DNA from: Acephala macrosclerotiorum
Lineage: Eukaryota; Ascomycota; Leotiomycetes; Helotiales; Mollisiaceae
Direction of reading: 5' to 3'
Length of the DNA stretch: 64,000 bases
NCBI GenBank assembly: GCA_014904845.1
Contig: MU119452.1
Location: forward strand, 1-64,000
Shown here: in pieces, positions 32,239-43,010 of the stretch
Position numbering within the stretch: position 1 is the stretch's first letter
Layout: each line of letters opens with the position of its first letter
Position numbers and translations under genes: made by a program
Notes under the pieces: model-generated
Database searches by the model: none
What the model saw: the letters and a program-made list of their open reading frames with translations, nothing else
Told to the model about the DNA's origin: nothing

Positions 32239-34176
32239 CTCCATATGACATTTGAGTTAGCATTTGAGACAAACGTGCTCCAGCAAGAATGTCTTCAATT
32301 TCAGACATGAATGTTGATGCCCTCCAAACAATATGTCTTCTCCCGCTTGCCGGCCTCGAAAGGCTGGTGTCTCGGATCCACAAGTCTATGCTCTATTGCC
32401 GCTGTAGACAAGCTGGGCAGTAGAAGTTCGTGACATATGTACTCCAGAATTGACAGCAGCTCGCTTGTTTGACCACCAGAGATCGGTTAGTTGGTCAAGG
32501 CTGTTGGTGTACCTTCGAATGCCGTGCTTAACGAGAGTGGCGGATACGAAGCACTTATCTGTTGTCAGCCAAGTAGTACCTTGTCTTGGGGACAGTGTAG
32601 CACCTCTACGCAATGTAGACAACACTGAGAAGTCTTCACCTCTCCCACGAGGAAGGGCGAACGAGAAGCCTCGTGCTTCTGATGCTTGTGATTGCGAGAA
32701 GGTGTGTCGTTGACTTAGAAATAGAAGACCTCTTGCTTTAAACTAATAAGTTGCATATATAGCAATTTGGATATGAAGATCTGCTTTGGAGGGCAAGCTA
32801 AAGAACCGAACACCGCATTGCTGAGCAAGTGTCGACGTTTCTTGTCAAGACGCCTCGATCCCGGCAGGGATCAAGCGGCTCCCCTTCAGTGAGACAGCAG
32901 ACAGGTACACTATGTATGCCAACATGTGGCACGAAGGCGCAAGTATCCAGACCCGCCTGATGTCTTGATGAGCGAGAAGCAGATGCAGCGGTAAAAGACG
33001 AGCCGGATGAGTATGTTCTTAGGATGGAAGGAGATGAGAAGACAGTAATACGGTCGAGGCTTTCGGACACAACCCTTTTGGTTTACCGGTCTCGTACGAA
33101 TGCTTCGCGCTGGGCCAGCGCTCCAGCGGCACCGCAAAGAACGGTCCAATGACAAGGCGGACTCGGTTGGTTTTGTAGGTTAATGTTGGTGGCGCATTGA
33201 ATTGCAGGACGCCATGGGGCCCTGTTACGACAATTTTTGCATGATAGGCTGCCTTAGACCACACTGTTGGGACTGTCGATTCTCCGTCAGACCTTTCGTC
33301 GCTTTCGCATCCTAGGCATTGTAACGAGTAAGATTGGCTGGCTCGGCTCCGCGGTAGAGTCCGTGTGTTCTGGTCCTTGACAAGCCGTGGGCCATCAATT
33401 CAAGATGATAAAGTTGTTTGATCTTCATCAAATCTCTCGTGTATCGTTGCGGTCATACAAACGCCTGACTTGGCCGCGCAATTCTGCGGGTTGCCTTTTG
33501 ACCTGGCCCCAAGCGACGACCTGGACGCCGAAGGTACTGTACGAGCCCTTTCATTGCGATCAGTCGAAGCCCGAATGTGTCGTTTGCTAGAGTGCGAAGG
33601 GCTTGCGAGAGAATTGAAGGATGGTGTCTCATGTGTTGTTCAATACTGCTGATTAGAGTGGAGTGCGCAGATGTGTCACTGCCTGCACCAGACTGCGTCC
33701 GAAGTCACCTCGAGGTGAGGTAGATTCAGACGAAGACGACCAATGAAGCTAAATTAAGCGAGAATTTTCTGCCAGTTTTGTCCGCCCTTCGTTTCGGTCG
33801 TTCCGGTCTAGCCCAGGTCCAAGCCCCGCCTGCAAGTTGATGATATCACAACCATCTTGCTTCTGCTGCATACCTTAAAAGCTTCTCCTCCTCCCATACA
33901 CCACTATCACTGGTCAGTCCGACGGATGTAACGGCCATTGCACAACTTCAAACCTGGTATCAACTGATGGCTAACGCAAGTCAAGCTTCTTCTCCAATGA
34001 GATCTTCAACATAGGCGCACAAACAGCCAGAACAGATAAAGCCCCGCATCGTGGCTTCTGCAGTTCGGCATTGATAAAGTAGTGACGATATGGTCATAAG
34101 AGCTCTATAAGGTGGGTGGTTCTCTCCAACAGCTAACCATCCAGCTCCTCGTCAACACAACGCTCAATCGTTCCTC
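32239..34176. other. Long intergenic region, no supported gene
   Basis: Around 32950-33110 one plus frame reads AVKDEPDEYVLRMEGDEK and SRLSDTTLLVYRSR, which is protein-like, but it is closed by stops on both sides and has no recognisable start. Other frames are short. The right end is the promoter region of the alcohol dehydrogenase gene. Confidence 0.45.
34106..34110 (+). promoter_or_regulatory. Candidate TATA box of the alcohol dehydrogenase gene
   Basis: TATAA within CTCTATAAGG lies 71 bp upstream of the first ATG and 134 bp upstream of the second in-frame ATG. A CT-rich initiator-like stretch follows. The position fits a fungal promoter, but the motif is short. Confidence 0.4.
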
Positions 34177-35262
34177 ATGAACACTCTCTCCAACCTACCT
34201 ACGACTATCAAAAACACCGCGCAGACCCTAATTGCAAACATGTCACCTCTGCCAAAGACCTACAAAGTCGCCTGCTTCGAAAAGAAGGATGCACCACTCA
34301 CCATCAAAGAAGTCGAGCTCAAGCAACCTTCTGCCGGCGAAGTTCTCGTCAAAGTCAAGGCCGTAGGCGTCTGTCATTCCGATGCTGGCGTACAGTCAGG
34401 AGCTTTCGGCAACTCGTTCCCAATCATACCTGGCCACGAAATCGTTGGAGATATTGCTGCTGTCCCTGAAGGCGAAAAGCGATGGAAAGTGGGAGATAGA
34501 GTCGGCGGGCCATGGCACGGCGGACACGATGCTGTCTGCACACAATGCCGACGAGGACAGTTCCAAATGTGCCAGAATGTTGCAGTCAACGGCGTCTCAA
34601 GAGATGGCGGATACGGAGAATACGTGCTTCTGCGGACTGAGGCTGTGGTTAGCGTTCCCAAAGACGTTGATCCTGTCGAGACCGCTCCGATCCTCTGCGC
34701 TGGTATCACCGTCTTCAACTCTATCCGGAAGCTCCAGATCACACCCGGGGAGATCGTCGCCGTTCAAGGACTTGGTGGTCTGGGACACTTGGCTGTGCAA
34801 TACGCAAATAAGATGGGTTATCATGTGGTAGCCTTGAGTTCTGGCGACAAGAAGAAGGACTTCGCCCACAAGCTGGGTGCACACGACTACATCAACACCT
34901 CGAATGATGACCCGGCAAAGAAATTGTTGGAAATGGGCGGCGCAGCTCTCATTGTCTGTACCGCGCCAAATCCTAAAGCCATTAGCCCCTTGACTGGAGG
35001 GCTTGCACCTGGTGGAAAGTTGCTGGTTTTGGCGCCATGTGGCCTGATCGAGGTTAACTCTGTCGACCTGATCCTAAAGGCCATTTCAGTCTGTGGTTTC
35101 CCATCCGGACATGCTCTCGATTCCGAAGAAGCAATTGCTTTCACCAAACTCCATGACATTCATTGTCTAGTGGAGAAGTTCCCCCTGGCCGATGCCCAGA
35201 AGGCTTTCGAGCACATGCTGTCTGGTAATGTTAGGTTCAGGGCTGTTTTGGTCATGGATTAA
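34177..35262 (+). CDS. adh: Zinc-dependent alcohol dehydrogenase (medium-chain family)
   Basis: Single exon, 361 residues, intact. Catalytic zinc ligands are in VGVCHSDAG and PGHEIVGD. The structural-zinc loop HDAVCTQCRRGQFQMC is present with one of the usual four Cys apparently replaced. NAD(P)-binding glycines are in VQGLGGLGHLAVQ. The N-terminal 21 residues (MNTLSNLPTTIKNTAQTLIA) precede an internal MSPLPKTYKVAC, where most family members begin. They may be a mitochondrial leader or simply an upstream start, so two products are possible. The enzyme interconverts alcohols and aldehydes; the exact substrate cannot be read from sequence. A TATA-like element precedes it. Confidence 0.93.
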   Translation: MNTLSNLPTTIKNTAQTLIANMSPLPKTYKVACFEKKDAPLTIKEVELKQPSAGEVLVKVKAVGVCHSDAGVQSGAFGNSFPIIPGHEIVGDIAAVPEGEKRWKVGDRVGGPWHGGHDAVCTQCRRGQFQMCQNVAVNGVSRDGGYGEYVLLRTEAVVSVPKDVDPVETAPILCAGITVFNSIRKLQITPGEIVAVQGLGGLGHLAVQYANKMGYHVVALSSGDKKKDFAHKLGAHDYINTSNDDPAKKLLEMGGAALIVCTAPNPKAISPLTGGLAPGGKLLVLAPCGLIEVNSVDLILKAISVCGFPSGHALDSEEAIAFTKLHDIHCLVEKFPLADAQKAFEHMLSGNVRFRAVLVMD

Positions 35263-35852
35263 ATTGTCAAAAAGTCTGTAGCTATGATTCATAAGCACCC
35301 GTGTTGAAAAGCGTTCTGGCCATGGAAAAAATTGACAAAAGTTCGATAGCTATATGCCCCAATTCTAAAAAAAAAATTTATTCCAATTTGCAGTAGTGAT
35401 CTGATCATGAGATATTGGCACCCGCCATTAACGTCATTCCTCACCTCTGTGCGGTACAATACCGCGCCATACGAAATTGATGGCAAGCGCCGCTGAGTAG
35501 ACCACGTTCCGCGGTATAAACGGGCAAACAGATTCTCAGTAGTTCTGTTCGCTTTCTGGCTACCCTTCGTTTCTTGATCTCTGGCCAAAAGCCCGCCGAG
35601 CGGCTGATGAGAAGTGGCAGTTTTCAACCACTCCAAGCATGCTCTGCGATTGCTAATCGCTTAAGCTAACAGCTCAAAAGTAAGCTGTCTGTTCAATCTT
35701 TCTAAAAGCCCCTCTTTCGATGATCAGCTACCAAGGCTCTCAACTGCCTGACTCTCGATTTGCGTGGTGGGCATCAAGATAAATACCGCTACACCCGTAA
35801 GAGCTGAAGCTTCCTAACGCGAACGCAAAATTCATCGCGAAATCATCAAACA
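35263..35852. other. Intergenic, no supported gene
   Basis: Just downstream of the alcohol dehydrogenase stop the phrase GTAGCTATGATTC (35278) is loosely echoed by GATAGCTATATGC (about 35345), suggesting a small diverged duplication. A 115-codon minus frame (35289-35636) has no family motif. Confidence 0.45.
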
Positions 35853-36492
35853 ATGGATCCAGTTTCGATTCCAGTGCTCTGTGTTACATGCGCGAGGATC
35901 ATGCTCGGTCTGTATGAGCACACCAATGAAATCAAAGATGTACCCAATCACGTGCAAATCCTCACCACCCAGCTTAGCTCCTTCAACACTGCGCTCACGT
36001 CTGAAAGCTTTGATTGAGAAGCGGCAGGTCAGCCATCGAGAGCTGTTGTATAAATGGGCGGATGATGTGAGAATTGTGCTCTCGGGCTGCGAAAAAAAAC
36101 ATTGCATCAGATTGAAGCTATGGTTGTAAAGTCCAAGATCAAGACGAAGAAATCTGCTGGTGGCCAGTTGGTTACTTCTATTCGATGGCTTTAGAATAAG
36201 GATGAGATCAATTTGCTTAAGGGATGTTTGAAGGAGTATGAGTCCAGTATGTTGACGATGCTGAATACATTGACGTCGTGAGTTTCTTCAGCCCTCCACT
36301 TGCCAGACAACCTTAATTGTGTTCATCTTTTCCTAGCCATTTGCCAATAGAGAACAAGTCGATAACATGACGGAACTCCTCGATGAGATCCATGAGAATG
36401 TACGAAAATGACACGAACAACCATAAAACGTAAAGGAGAGGTTGGTTGTCATGAACCAAGACCATCCTCGATTTCAGCAACCGGATCTTATC

Positions 36493-36500
36493 CTTTCGAG
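36493..36500. repeat. Left target-site duplication of the hAT-like element
   Basis: CTTTCGAG immediately precedes the element and is repeated exactly at 37210-37217 immediately after it. Eight base pairs is the duplication length of the hAT superfamily. Confidence 0.9.
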
Positions 36501-37209
36501 CAGTGTGAGAAATTGAGTAGTATTCAATAGCAATTCTAGTGCTACTCAACTCAACTCAACCAAAATCCTATGCTACTCTACTCAACTCAATAGCTAATGA
36601 GTAGTATTGAGTAGGCTATTGAATAGAATCACGTGGGTTTGAGCCGCAATGCTTAATTGGCTGAATTAGCGAAAGGGCTGGAAGAGTAAGCCTGATTAGG
36701 TAAAGCGCTATGCTTATTTAAGCTTCGAAGGTTTTGCCGACGCCGAAAACCAATAACTCTCCAATAATTAACTCGAAAGATTTAATTAATAATAAACCGA
36801 ATAAATTATTTAAAAATATATTCTCCGGGATTTAAAGTCTTTCGAATACTTAAAATAATCTCCGAGAATTTAAAAGCCGAAATATTGTTCGATTTATTAA
36901 ATAATATATATAATTAAACTTTAAAATTTTGTTTTATATTAAAAAAAAGTAGTTTTTATTGTTATTTTATTCAAATTATAAATTGCATTAAATTTTAATA
37001 CTTAGATTAAAAGTTTTATTTTCTTATTAAAAATATTTTATTTATATAATTTTATATGTAACGATCACGTGTTTATTCAATAGTATTGAGTAGCTACTCA
37101 CTACTCAACTCAATAGCTTAGTCATAGTACTGCTACTCTTACTCAACTCAATAGTACTCAATACTATTCAATAGCTATTTAAATAGTTGAGTATTTTTTT
37201 CTCACACTG
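36501..37209. mobile_element. Non-autonomous hAT-like DNA element (709 bp)
   Basis: The left end CAGTGTGAGAAA and the reverse complement of the right end (TTTCTCACACTG, 37198-37209) form a 12-bp perfect terminal inverted repeat beginning CAG, as in hAT elements. A perfect 8-bp duplication flanks it. Both subterminal regions are packed with ACTCAACTCAATAG / TGAGTAGTATTGAGTAG words in both orientations, a typical arrangement of transposase-binding subterminal repeats. The middle (about 36770-37060) is A/T-saturated and carries no open frame, so it is non-autonomous or RIP-eroded. It sits inside an exon of the STAND-N pseudogene. Taking the element and one duplication copy out rejoins the flanking frame, showing insertion into coding sequence. 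Confidence 0.93.
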
Positions 37210-37217
37210 CTTTCGAG
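37210..37217. repeat. Right target-site duplication of the hAT-like element
   Basis: CTTTCGAG, identical to 36493-36500. The absence of mismatches argues the insertion is younger than much of the decay in the surrounding gene. Confidence 0.9.
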
Positions 37218-38040
37218 TCCTATACCTCCACCAAAAGCACAAGACAGTCAAGCATCACCCCTGAATTTCTGAAAGCTCAACAAAACTCTTTTAGATAGTT
37301 TGAAGGTCGAATCGTGGGGAGTGCTAGAGATTGAGTTCATAGCCAACAGGTTGAGGAGCCTTCTCCCATTAACAACAGTGACAGGACCTAGAGGGACTTT
37401 CCTAAAGATTACTCTTCGCGAGGATAAAATTGTTTGTGTGGAATTCCACTTAACAGCACATGTCATGCAGCAGATAGGCCAGCTGTACAAAGAGGTTGAG
37501 GACCATGCATCAGCGGAAACAGTAAGTACCAGAGTCAGTACTCGCAAGGCAAGCAGCGAGACTGATTCTCTAATCGAAGGTAAGATCTACATCCCACCTC
37601 CTCCGTTCGAAACCCCCTCACAGCATCCTCCCTCGCCACCCTCTCTCTCATATTCGCCTTCCTCACAGCCTCCTCTGTCACAAACTCCGCCTTTATACCT
37701 TTGAACCTACCTAACAGGGCAAATCTTCTTCAGATTTACCTTCATCACCATCACACGCGCAGGTCTCAATATCGATATTACACCTTCAAATCACGCACAC
37801 ATAGTAAGAAAGGACTAAAGAGGCTTAACCGTGATATTTGACAACGCAGTTGATGCAGAACGAGCATATGAATTACTTTTGGCTGTCAAAGAGGAAGTAG
37901 AGACCTCGTGGAAACTGCATGCGAGAGCATTCGCTAATGTTGATGGTGGGCTTTCGTGTGCGACGGAGCAGAGTCTACTTGAATGAGCTGTTGAAGAGGA
38001 GTTCAAGCCGTCTGCTTATTTGAGAGTTCGTTTGGGGTGA

Positions 38041-38847
38041 TGAACCAAACCGCCCGGGCTAGTTTATTCTTTCTAGTGGAGTTGCTGCTTTCTCTGGTCA
38101 AGCTTTTTTTCATCCTTGCTAGAATCTTAGCGACCCCACCCCTTAAATTTTGACGAGATGCACCCCACGCTGGCAAATGAAGTAATTCAACCTCTGCTCC
38201 ACGTACTGGCTAATTTTTATACGCGTATTCCACACACCAGACACTAGCTTTCAGATTTCATTACATAGTGTCAAGTGTTATCGAGTGCTATCAAGCTTCA
38301 ATTCTGGCAAAATGGCCCCTGTAACAGAGAATGTAGGGTCAACACGAATTACTTACGCCCTATCCAATCAGGGGGTTTCCGCAATTCATGTCGAGAGAGG
38401 GACCGTATGAGCATTGTCTGAATTGGGATGACGAATATGTTGAGGGCGGGTGAACTTCTTGCCGCGGGCCGGGGATGTCTCCAGTTTACACGTGATTGAC
38501 AACGTCCGCGAAATTGGAAACTGGACGTCGTTCTTGAATGTAGTCTTTTTATATATAAGTCAGGAGAATCGAGGGAAGTGCCGCCGATAATTAGTCTTGG
38601 TGTAGTATGAGATGAGACCGATTGACATCAGATGAAGTTCATAAGCACCGCTCATCTCAAAGCCTTCTGAACGTTACGAATGTAGACTTCTAAAGTCAGG
38701 TTTTCAATTACTGTCCTGCCCAGCATCATCTCATCTCATCTCAGATCGCAGGCGTTGTTCAATTGATTCAATTGGAATGTCGCTCGGTCGTCGACATCCA
38801 AGCTTTTCAGCTAAAGTCCTTTGTTGTGCTCTAGACGTTAGTGCACA
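38041..38847. other. Intergenic, nothing recognised
   Basis: No protein-like frame. A TATATATAAG stretch near 38550 could be a promoter element for the cyclase-like gene but is about 300 bp upstream. Confidence 0.5.
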
Positions 38848-39500
38848 ATGACTTTCTATCTCTCTACTAGTACTTACATAACGTCTCCAATCCCACCTCC
38901 AACAGGCCCAATAGCAATCCTCTTCATAGACCTCGTCTCCTCCTCCTCCCTCTAGACCTCCCACCTACATCTATAAAGTCCTACCGCCGGCACTTCATTT
39001 CCTTCATCCGCCACCTAACCGCCACACACTCCGGCCACGAAATTAAATCCCTCGGCGACGGCTTCCTCATCTTCTCCTCCCCCCTTTCCGCCCTACGCTT
39101 CTCCCTCGAAGCCCAAAAGCACCTCCCGTCCTTCCCACTGAAAGGGATAAATATTGTGGCAAGGATAGATATCAATTGGGGAATCCCAGATGGCGCAGAG
39201 ATCGACGAGGTGACAGAAAGATGGGATATGTGGGGCCGAGCAGTGGATGTCGCGAAGAGGATGGCGGAGAGGGGTGGAGTTGCGGTGAGTTGGGAGTTTA
39301 TGCTTGAGTTGCTGTGTTGGGTTGAGAATCACGGGGAATTGGTAAGGGATTTTGGGGGTCTTGTTGAGATTCAAGAGAGGGCGTCGGGGATAGCGGCTCC
39401 GGGCTGGGGGCTTGTGGTCAGGAATATGGGGAAGAGGGAGTTGAAGGGGTGTGGAAAGGGGGGGGGGATAATTTTGATTTCTTTGAAATTGAAACGGTGA
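38848..39500 (+). pseudogene. Second class III nucleotidyl cyclase-like gene, decayed
   Basis: From ATG 38848 the frame reads MTFYLSTSTYIT, PIAILFIDLVSSSSL and then TAG at 38953-38955, exactly where the relative at 16704 has Trp (TELW). One missing base near 38970-38975 shifts the frame. Thereafter it reads YRRHFISFIRHL, GHEIKSLGDGFLIFSS, ARIDINWGIPDGAEID and RWDMWGRAVDVAKRMA. Metal Asp (FID), Lys and second Asp (EIKSLGD), the adenine-contact Asp (WDMW) and the Arg are kept. The Asn of the NxxxAR motif is Asp, so catalysis was probably already impaired or changed. The TAG fits TGG-to-TAG. The domain order and length match the intact copy, so the two are paralogues. Confidence 0.82.
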
Positions 39501-39723
39501 GAGGAAGTGGAGCAGCAAGAGAGAAATGTAATGTAAAGTAATCCGTTCTGTTCGATTCATGATCCCATCTTAGCTAACTCAATCATTTAAATGGTGAAGC
39601 AAAGTATGCTCTATCTTAATGCCCCCTCCCATATCCGCACCATCTTTTTCATCGTTGCACCCTGGCGTATGTTCTCGTGAACGTAATTTTCAAGTCGCTA
39701 CTGCTTCTCAACACGGCAAGTGC

Positions 39724-41140
39724 TCAGGACAAATGAGGAATAAACTGTGCCCATGCCACTTCTTTGTAAACGATCTCCGGCATCGCCCTGAAGCAGAGAA
39801 ATATCTGCACAAGGATGATCACTCGTGCTATCGAGTAGATAATCGATAAGGTCGCCGTTACCTTGGCCGCGATCGTGATATCCCATGCTACTAACCTCAG
39901 CAAAATAGTAAAGCAAACACCCAAAAGTGTCAGACTCGATGCCCGCCAGAGCCAGAGCTCGGCTTTAGTTGGGAATGCCCAGTTCCACGCCGCGAGGTGT
40001 ACGGCTGAGAACAAGGTGCCTAATAGCAATACCAAATACATCGAATTCACGCCGTTGTGCGCTTGGAGATAAGTTAGCTTTCCTCCAGAGAGGCCAACTA
40101 GAAATTGAGGAAGTACTTGTAAAGTCGTCGAGATGCACTCGATCGAACTCGTAATCAGTCTTATGGGCATCGTTCTCTTTGACAATTTCGGCAATTTGTA
40201 GTTCTGCAGCTTCGGGGAGATTGATGATAGTACGATGTTCAACATCGTATGGCTTATTCCACCAGAACGCATATGTTACGACAGAGCAGAGGACGAAACC
40301 GCAAGTAATCAGTTCGAGTTCAGATATCGCTAGAAAGATGTTAATACGTCTGAAAGACCAGAAAGCTTGTTTAGCGTACCTGCTCCTTCAACCGTTCGCC
40401 CGATACACTGCACTACGAGCCAGATAGACTGTAGGCATGCCAGGATAGTGGTGAGACTATCTGTCTTACTGCGATCCACGATATCTTGATAGTGTGGTAG
40501 CTGTGCGACTATGTCGTCTCGTTCGTCGATATTCATCAACTCCATGTACTCTTGTTCGCCAATTAAGGTTGTGCCACTGGGGGTTCTAATAGCCAAACCA
40601 CCCATGCAAATATAAAAGGCCAACGCCATCGAACATCTGAAGTCCACGTTAGATCTATTCTAGCCTAGGCGGCTTAAAGGGGATTCACGAAAATCCTTCC
40701 TTATTCATTGCAAGACGAACTCGCCTCGCTCCACGCCAGTCCTTATACGTGTAACAAGGAATGAGTTCAGGAGCCAGTACAGCAACCAACATGACTCCAA
40801 ATTTTCTCAGCTTTTTTCTGTAAAAATACCATTGTTTCCATGATGCAGCATGCTCTGCCTCGGAGCAAATATTGAGATGGATAACTTTGTAAGTGCAAAG
40901 CAGGATGACAGCGAAGCAGGACCAGAGAATGGAGTAGGTGCTCCTAGTTGATGATCCAGACACCCATCCACATTTGCCATTCCCCAAAGAGCCCGAGCCG
41001 CAGATGCTGTTGGGCATTGAGGACGTCGGTATGGGCGAGGCTGTGGTCAAAGTGCTAGTCGAAGTTGTTTGAGAGTTGGCTTGAGTAGAAGCAAAGGACA
41101 CAAGGAGCGCAGAAAATAAGGCAAGAGAATTTCGAAACAT
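39724..41140 (-). CDS. Fungal multi-TM membrane protein of unknown function, with an apparent frameshift
   Basis: Exons 40689-41140, 40380-40636 and from 40329 down to 39724. The first two junctions are in phase (introns 52 and 50 nt). A signal peptide (MFRNSLALFSALLVSFAS) precedes a Ser/Thr-rich stretch and the family block GSSTRSTYSILWSCFAVILLCTYKVIHLN, then VAVLAPELI, SCSMALAFYICMGGLAIRTP, ISELELITCGFVLCSVVTYAFWWNKPYDV and AVHLAAWNWAFPT. It ends VAWAQFIPHLS. This series of blocks is familiar from large families of uncharacterised fungal integral membrane proteins. Between EFDRVHLDDF and FLVGLSGGKL, near 40095-40150, the frame changes by one base and no GT..AG pair repairs it. The copy is either a young pseudogene or contains a base error. 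Confidence 0.75.
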
Positions 41141-42266
41141 CTTTAAAGCAAGAGCATTGATCGCGATAGAAGAATAAATGTGAGGTGAAGGAACAAGCGC
41201 GCTCGAGCTGAAGAAGACCGCATGCATATTTCTTTTCCTTCGTCGTTATCACCCGGCCAAGCCACCACAAGCTGCTTCGTTGCGTAAGCGGGCGACTGAG
41301 AGCTTTCATCGGACCAACAACTTCACACGTCATTGGGAGATTCTCAATTCTCACATTCGAGAGCGTTTTCTGTCTGCCAGCCCACCTGGCTGCTTGCGAA
41401 AGAGTGAAGATCGAGGACGCGAAAGAATTGCGGTGACCGCTGGGTGGCGCACGCCTCGCAAGAGTGACATGTGACTTGCGCCAAATGTTTCCATTGCTCT
41501 TAAATTTCAGTCTAGGGTGCAAAATAAGTGATATGATACCAAAGGAGACTAGTTCTAAGTTTGATATTCTTGAGAAGGTCAAGTCCTAGCTCTTGTAACT
41601 TCAGTCACGTGTAAGGCGTACCAAGCTTGTAATTCCAAATTTGGAACGAAGAGTCCAAGTTGTTGCGTACCTTCTCTCGATTTGAAGCACATCAATCTCT
41701 CGTATTCAAAGTTTGTCTATCCTTGAATGAAGAGCTTGAAAAAGTGAAGGGTATTCATAATCAATGCACCACCGTTCTCCAACCAATATAATGTAGCTCA
41801 ACGGCCAAAAGGCAAATCCAAACGAATTAGCGCCAGAAACCCTTGACCCAAGACAGGCCATCCCATCCCAATGCAAATCCAAATGCTCCAATCTACGATA
41901 TAATCCTCATCCAATGTTCTCCGCCAAGTCACACCAAGAAATTGCTCATCCAGCCTGAGATATTATTGCGAAATTTGTCTTCCTTCCATGCAAACGCATA
42001 ACACCTATGTCCATTCTCAGCCAATACCAATATCATCAAGCCAGGCCACAGCACACAGGATGGGCAGAAGTGTGAAAACTGGGCATGCTTGGTTCTAGGT
42101 CGGGCAAGGTTCTCCACGCGATATGCTTCGAGGTAGGCACCTCTTCCGGCACTCGGGCAACATTATCCAGGATGGCATACCCTCATCTACAGGCTTGATC
42201 ATGGTAAATCATCCTGAAACAACAGTGAGTCCTGGGAAACCAAAAAGAAGATGCAGATAACAACAG
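41141..42266. other. Intergenic, no supported gene
   Basis: A long minus frame (41055-41582) overlaps the start of the membrane-protein gene in another frame and looks spurious. Small frames at 41706-41891 and 41929-42117 have no family features. Confidence 0.5.
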
Positions 42267-43010
42267 TTAAAGCAAAGGTGGCCTGCTCGGAAACTGTCTC
42301 TGGAAATGCTGAGGAGAGGCAAACCTCCTCTTTGATGGACGTCTAGCCTGAGAACTCGACGACCTCCTCCTGCGACGCGATTCTGAGTTTGAATATGGAT
42401 TGTGTCTCGAACGAGAATCTGGTCTCGGATGCCTTGGCTGAGGCTGTTGACGATACTGCGGCGGCACAGTAGCAGGGCGAGGTGCAGCGGGGCGCTCATA
42501 CGAAGGTTGATGACGATCATATGGAGGTAAGGAATGGTTTGATTGTCTGTCCATATCTTGGGGATGCCGCCGCGGCTGGTATAGCGGGATTGGAGGTCGC
42601 AAATTTGGGGTCCTAAGTGCTTGGTTCACTTGAACGTACATCTGCTCTCGTCGCACTGGTTCGGGACCAGGGGACATCATTATATCCTCTTGGTCTTGCT
42701 GCGGGTACGCAGGAGACTCATATCGCCTGGGGACATAGAATGGTGCGTTTGCAGAGGGTGGAGGAGAGGCAGCTGGGCTGCGGATCCGTTCGAAATCCAG
42801 TCGTACAGGACTTGGGATTTTCTCATCAGGAACTAACCTTCCTTGAGAAGATCGCCATTGCTCTTCGAACCTGTCGAGAGCTGTGGGGTGAAATGTAGGA
42901 TCTTGATCAGATCTCCAAATGGCCTGTGACTCTGGGGGTGGAGGCGGAGGCGGGTAGAAAGACGGTGACCGTTTCAGGCTTCCATGCCGATATCGCTCTG
43001 TGGAAGCCAT
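42267..43010 (-). CDS. Proline/arginine-rich low-complexity protein
   Basis: Single exon, 247 residues from ATG 43010 (MASTERYRHGSLKRSPSF). The frame is open a further 156 codons upstream, but that part has untypical composition, so the downstream ATG is preferred. The sequence has a PPPPPPP run, many Tyr/Pro/Gln-rich stretches, and a basic Arg/Ser C-terminus (SESRRRRRSSSSQARRPSKRR) resembling RS-type or nuclear-localising tails. No folded domain is evident, and RNA binding or nuclear location would be guesses. No lesion is seen. Confidence 0.6.
   Translation of the reverse strand: MASTERYRHGSLKRSPSFYPPPPPPPESQAIWRSDQDPTFHPTALDRFEEQWRSSQGRLVPDEKIPSPVRLDFERIRSPAASPPPSANAPFYVPRRYESPAYPQQDQEDIMMSPGPEPVRREQMYVQVNQALRTPNLRPPIPLYQPRRHPQDMDRQSNHSLPPYDRHQPSYERPAAPRPATVPPQYRQQPQPRHPRPDSRSRHNPYSNSESRRRRRSSSSQARRPSKRRFASPQHFQRQFPSRPPLL

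Larger units (their letters stand above)
35853..38040 (+). pseudogene. Gene with a fungal STAND-type N-terminal domain, decayed and split by a hAT-like element
   Basis: The start MDPVSIPVLCVTCARIMLGL, then IEKRQVSHRELLYKW, VRIVLSGCEK and NKDEINLLKGCLKEYE, matches the N-terminal helical domain found at the front of fungal STAND proteins. The intact NLR at 48777 has the same plan (MDPLSISASVAGLI, KRDEIQRLLVVVRDYK). After an intron near 36279 come REQVDNMTELLDEIHEN and, across the transposon, a domain VLEIEFIANRLRSLL and GTFLKITLREDKIVCVEFHL. The tail (TFITITRAGLNIDI, DNAVDAERAYELLLAVK) follows another intron. No NTPase domain is seen. Lesions include a slip in an A8 run near 36090, TAG 36192, TGA 36409, TAA 36424, TGA 37270 and TGA 37984. 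Most fit C-to-T or G-to-A changes. Confidence 0.75.

Noticed and set aside
36501..37209. Telomere-like repeat reading of the ACTCAACTCAA arrays
   Set aside because: The words occur in both orientations at both ends of an element with TIRs and a target duplication, so subterminal repeats explain them better.
41055..41582. 175-codon minus frame
   Set aside because: It overlaps the signal peptide of the membrane-protein gene in another frame and has no family motif.
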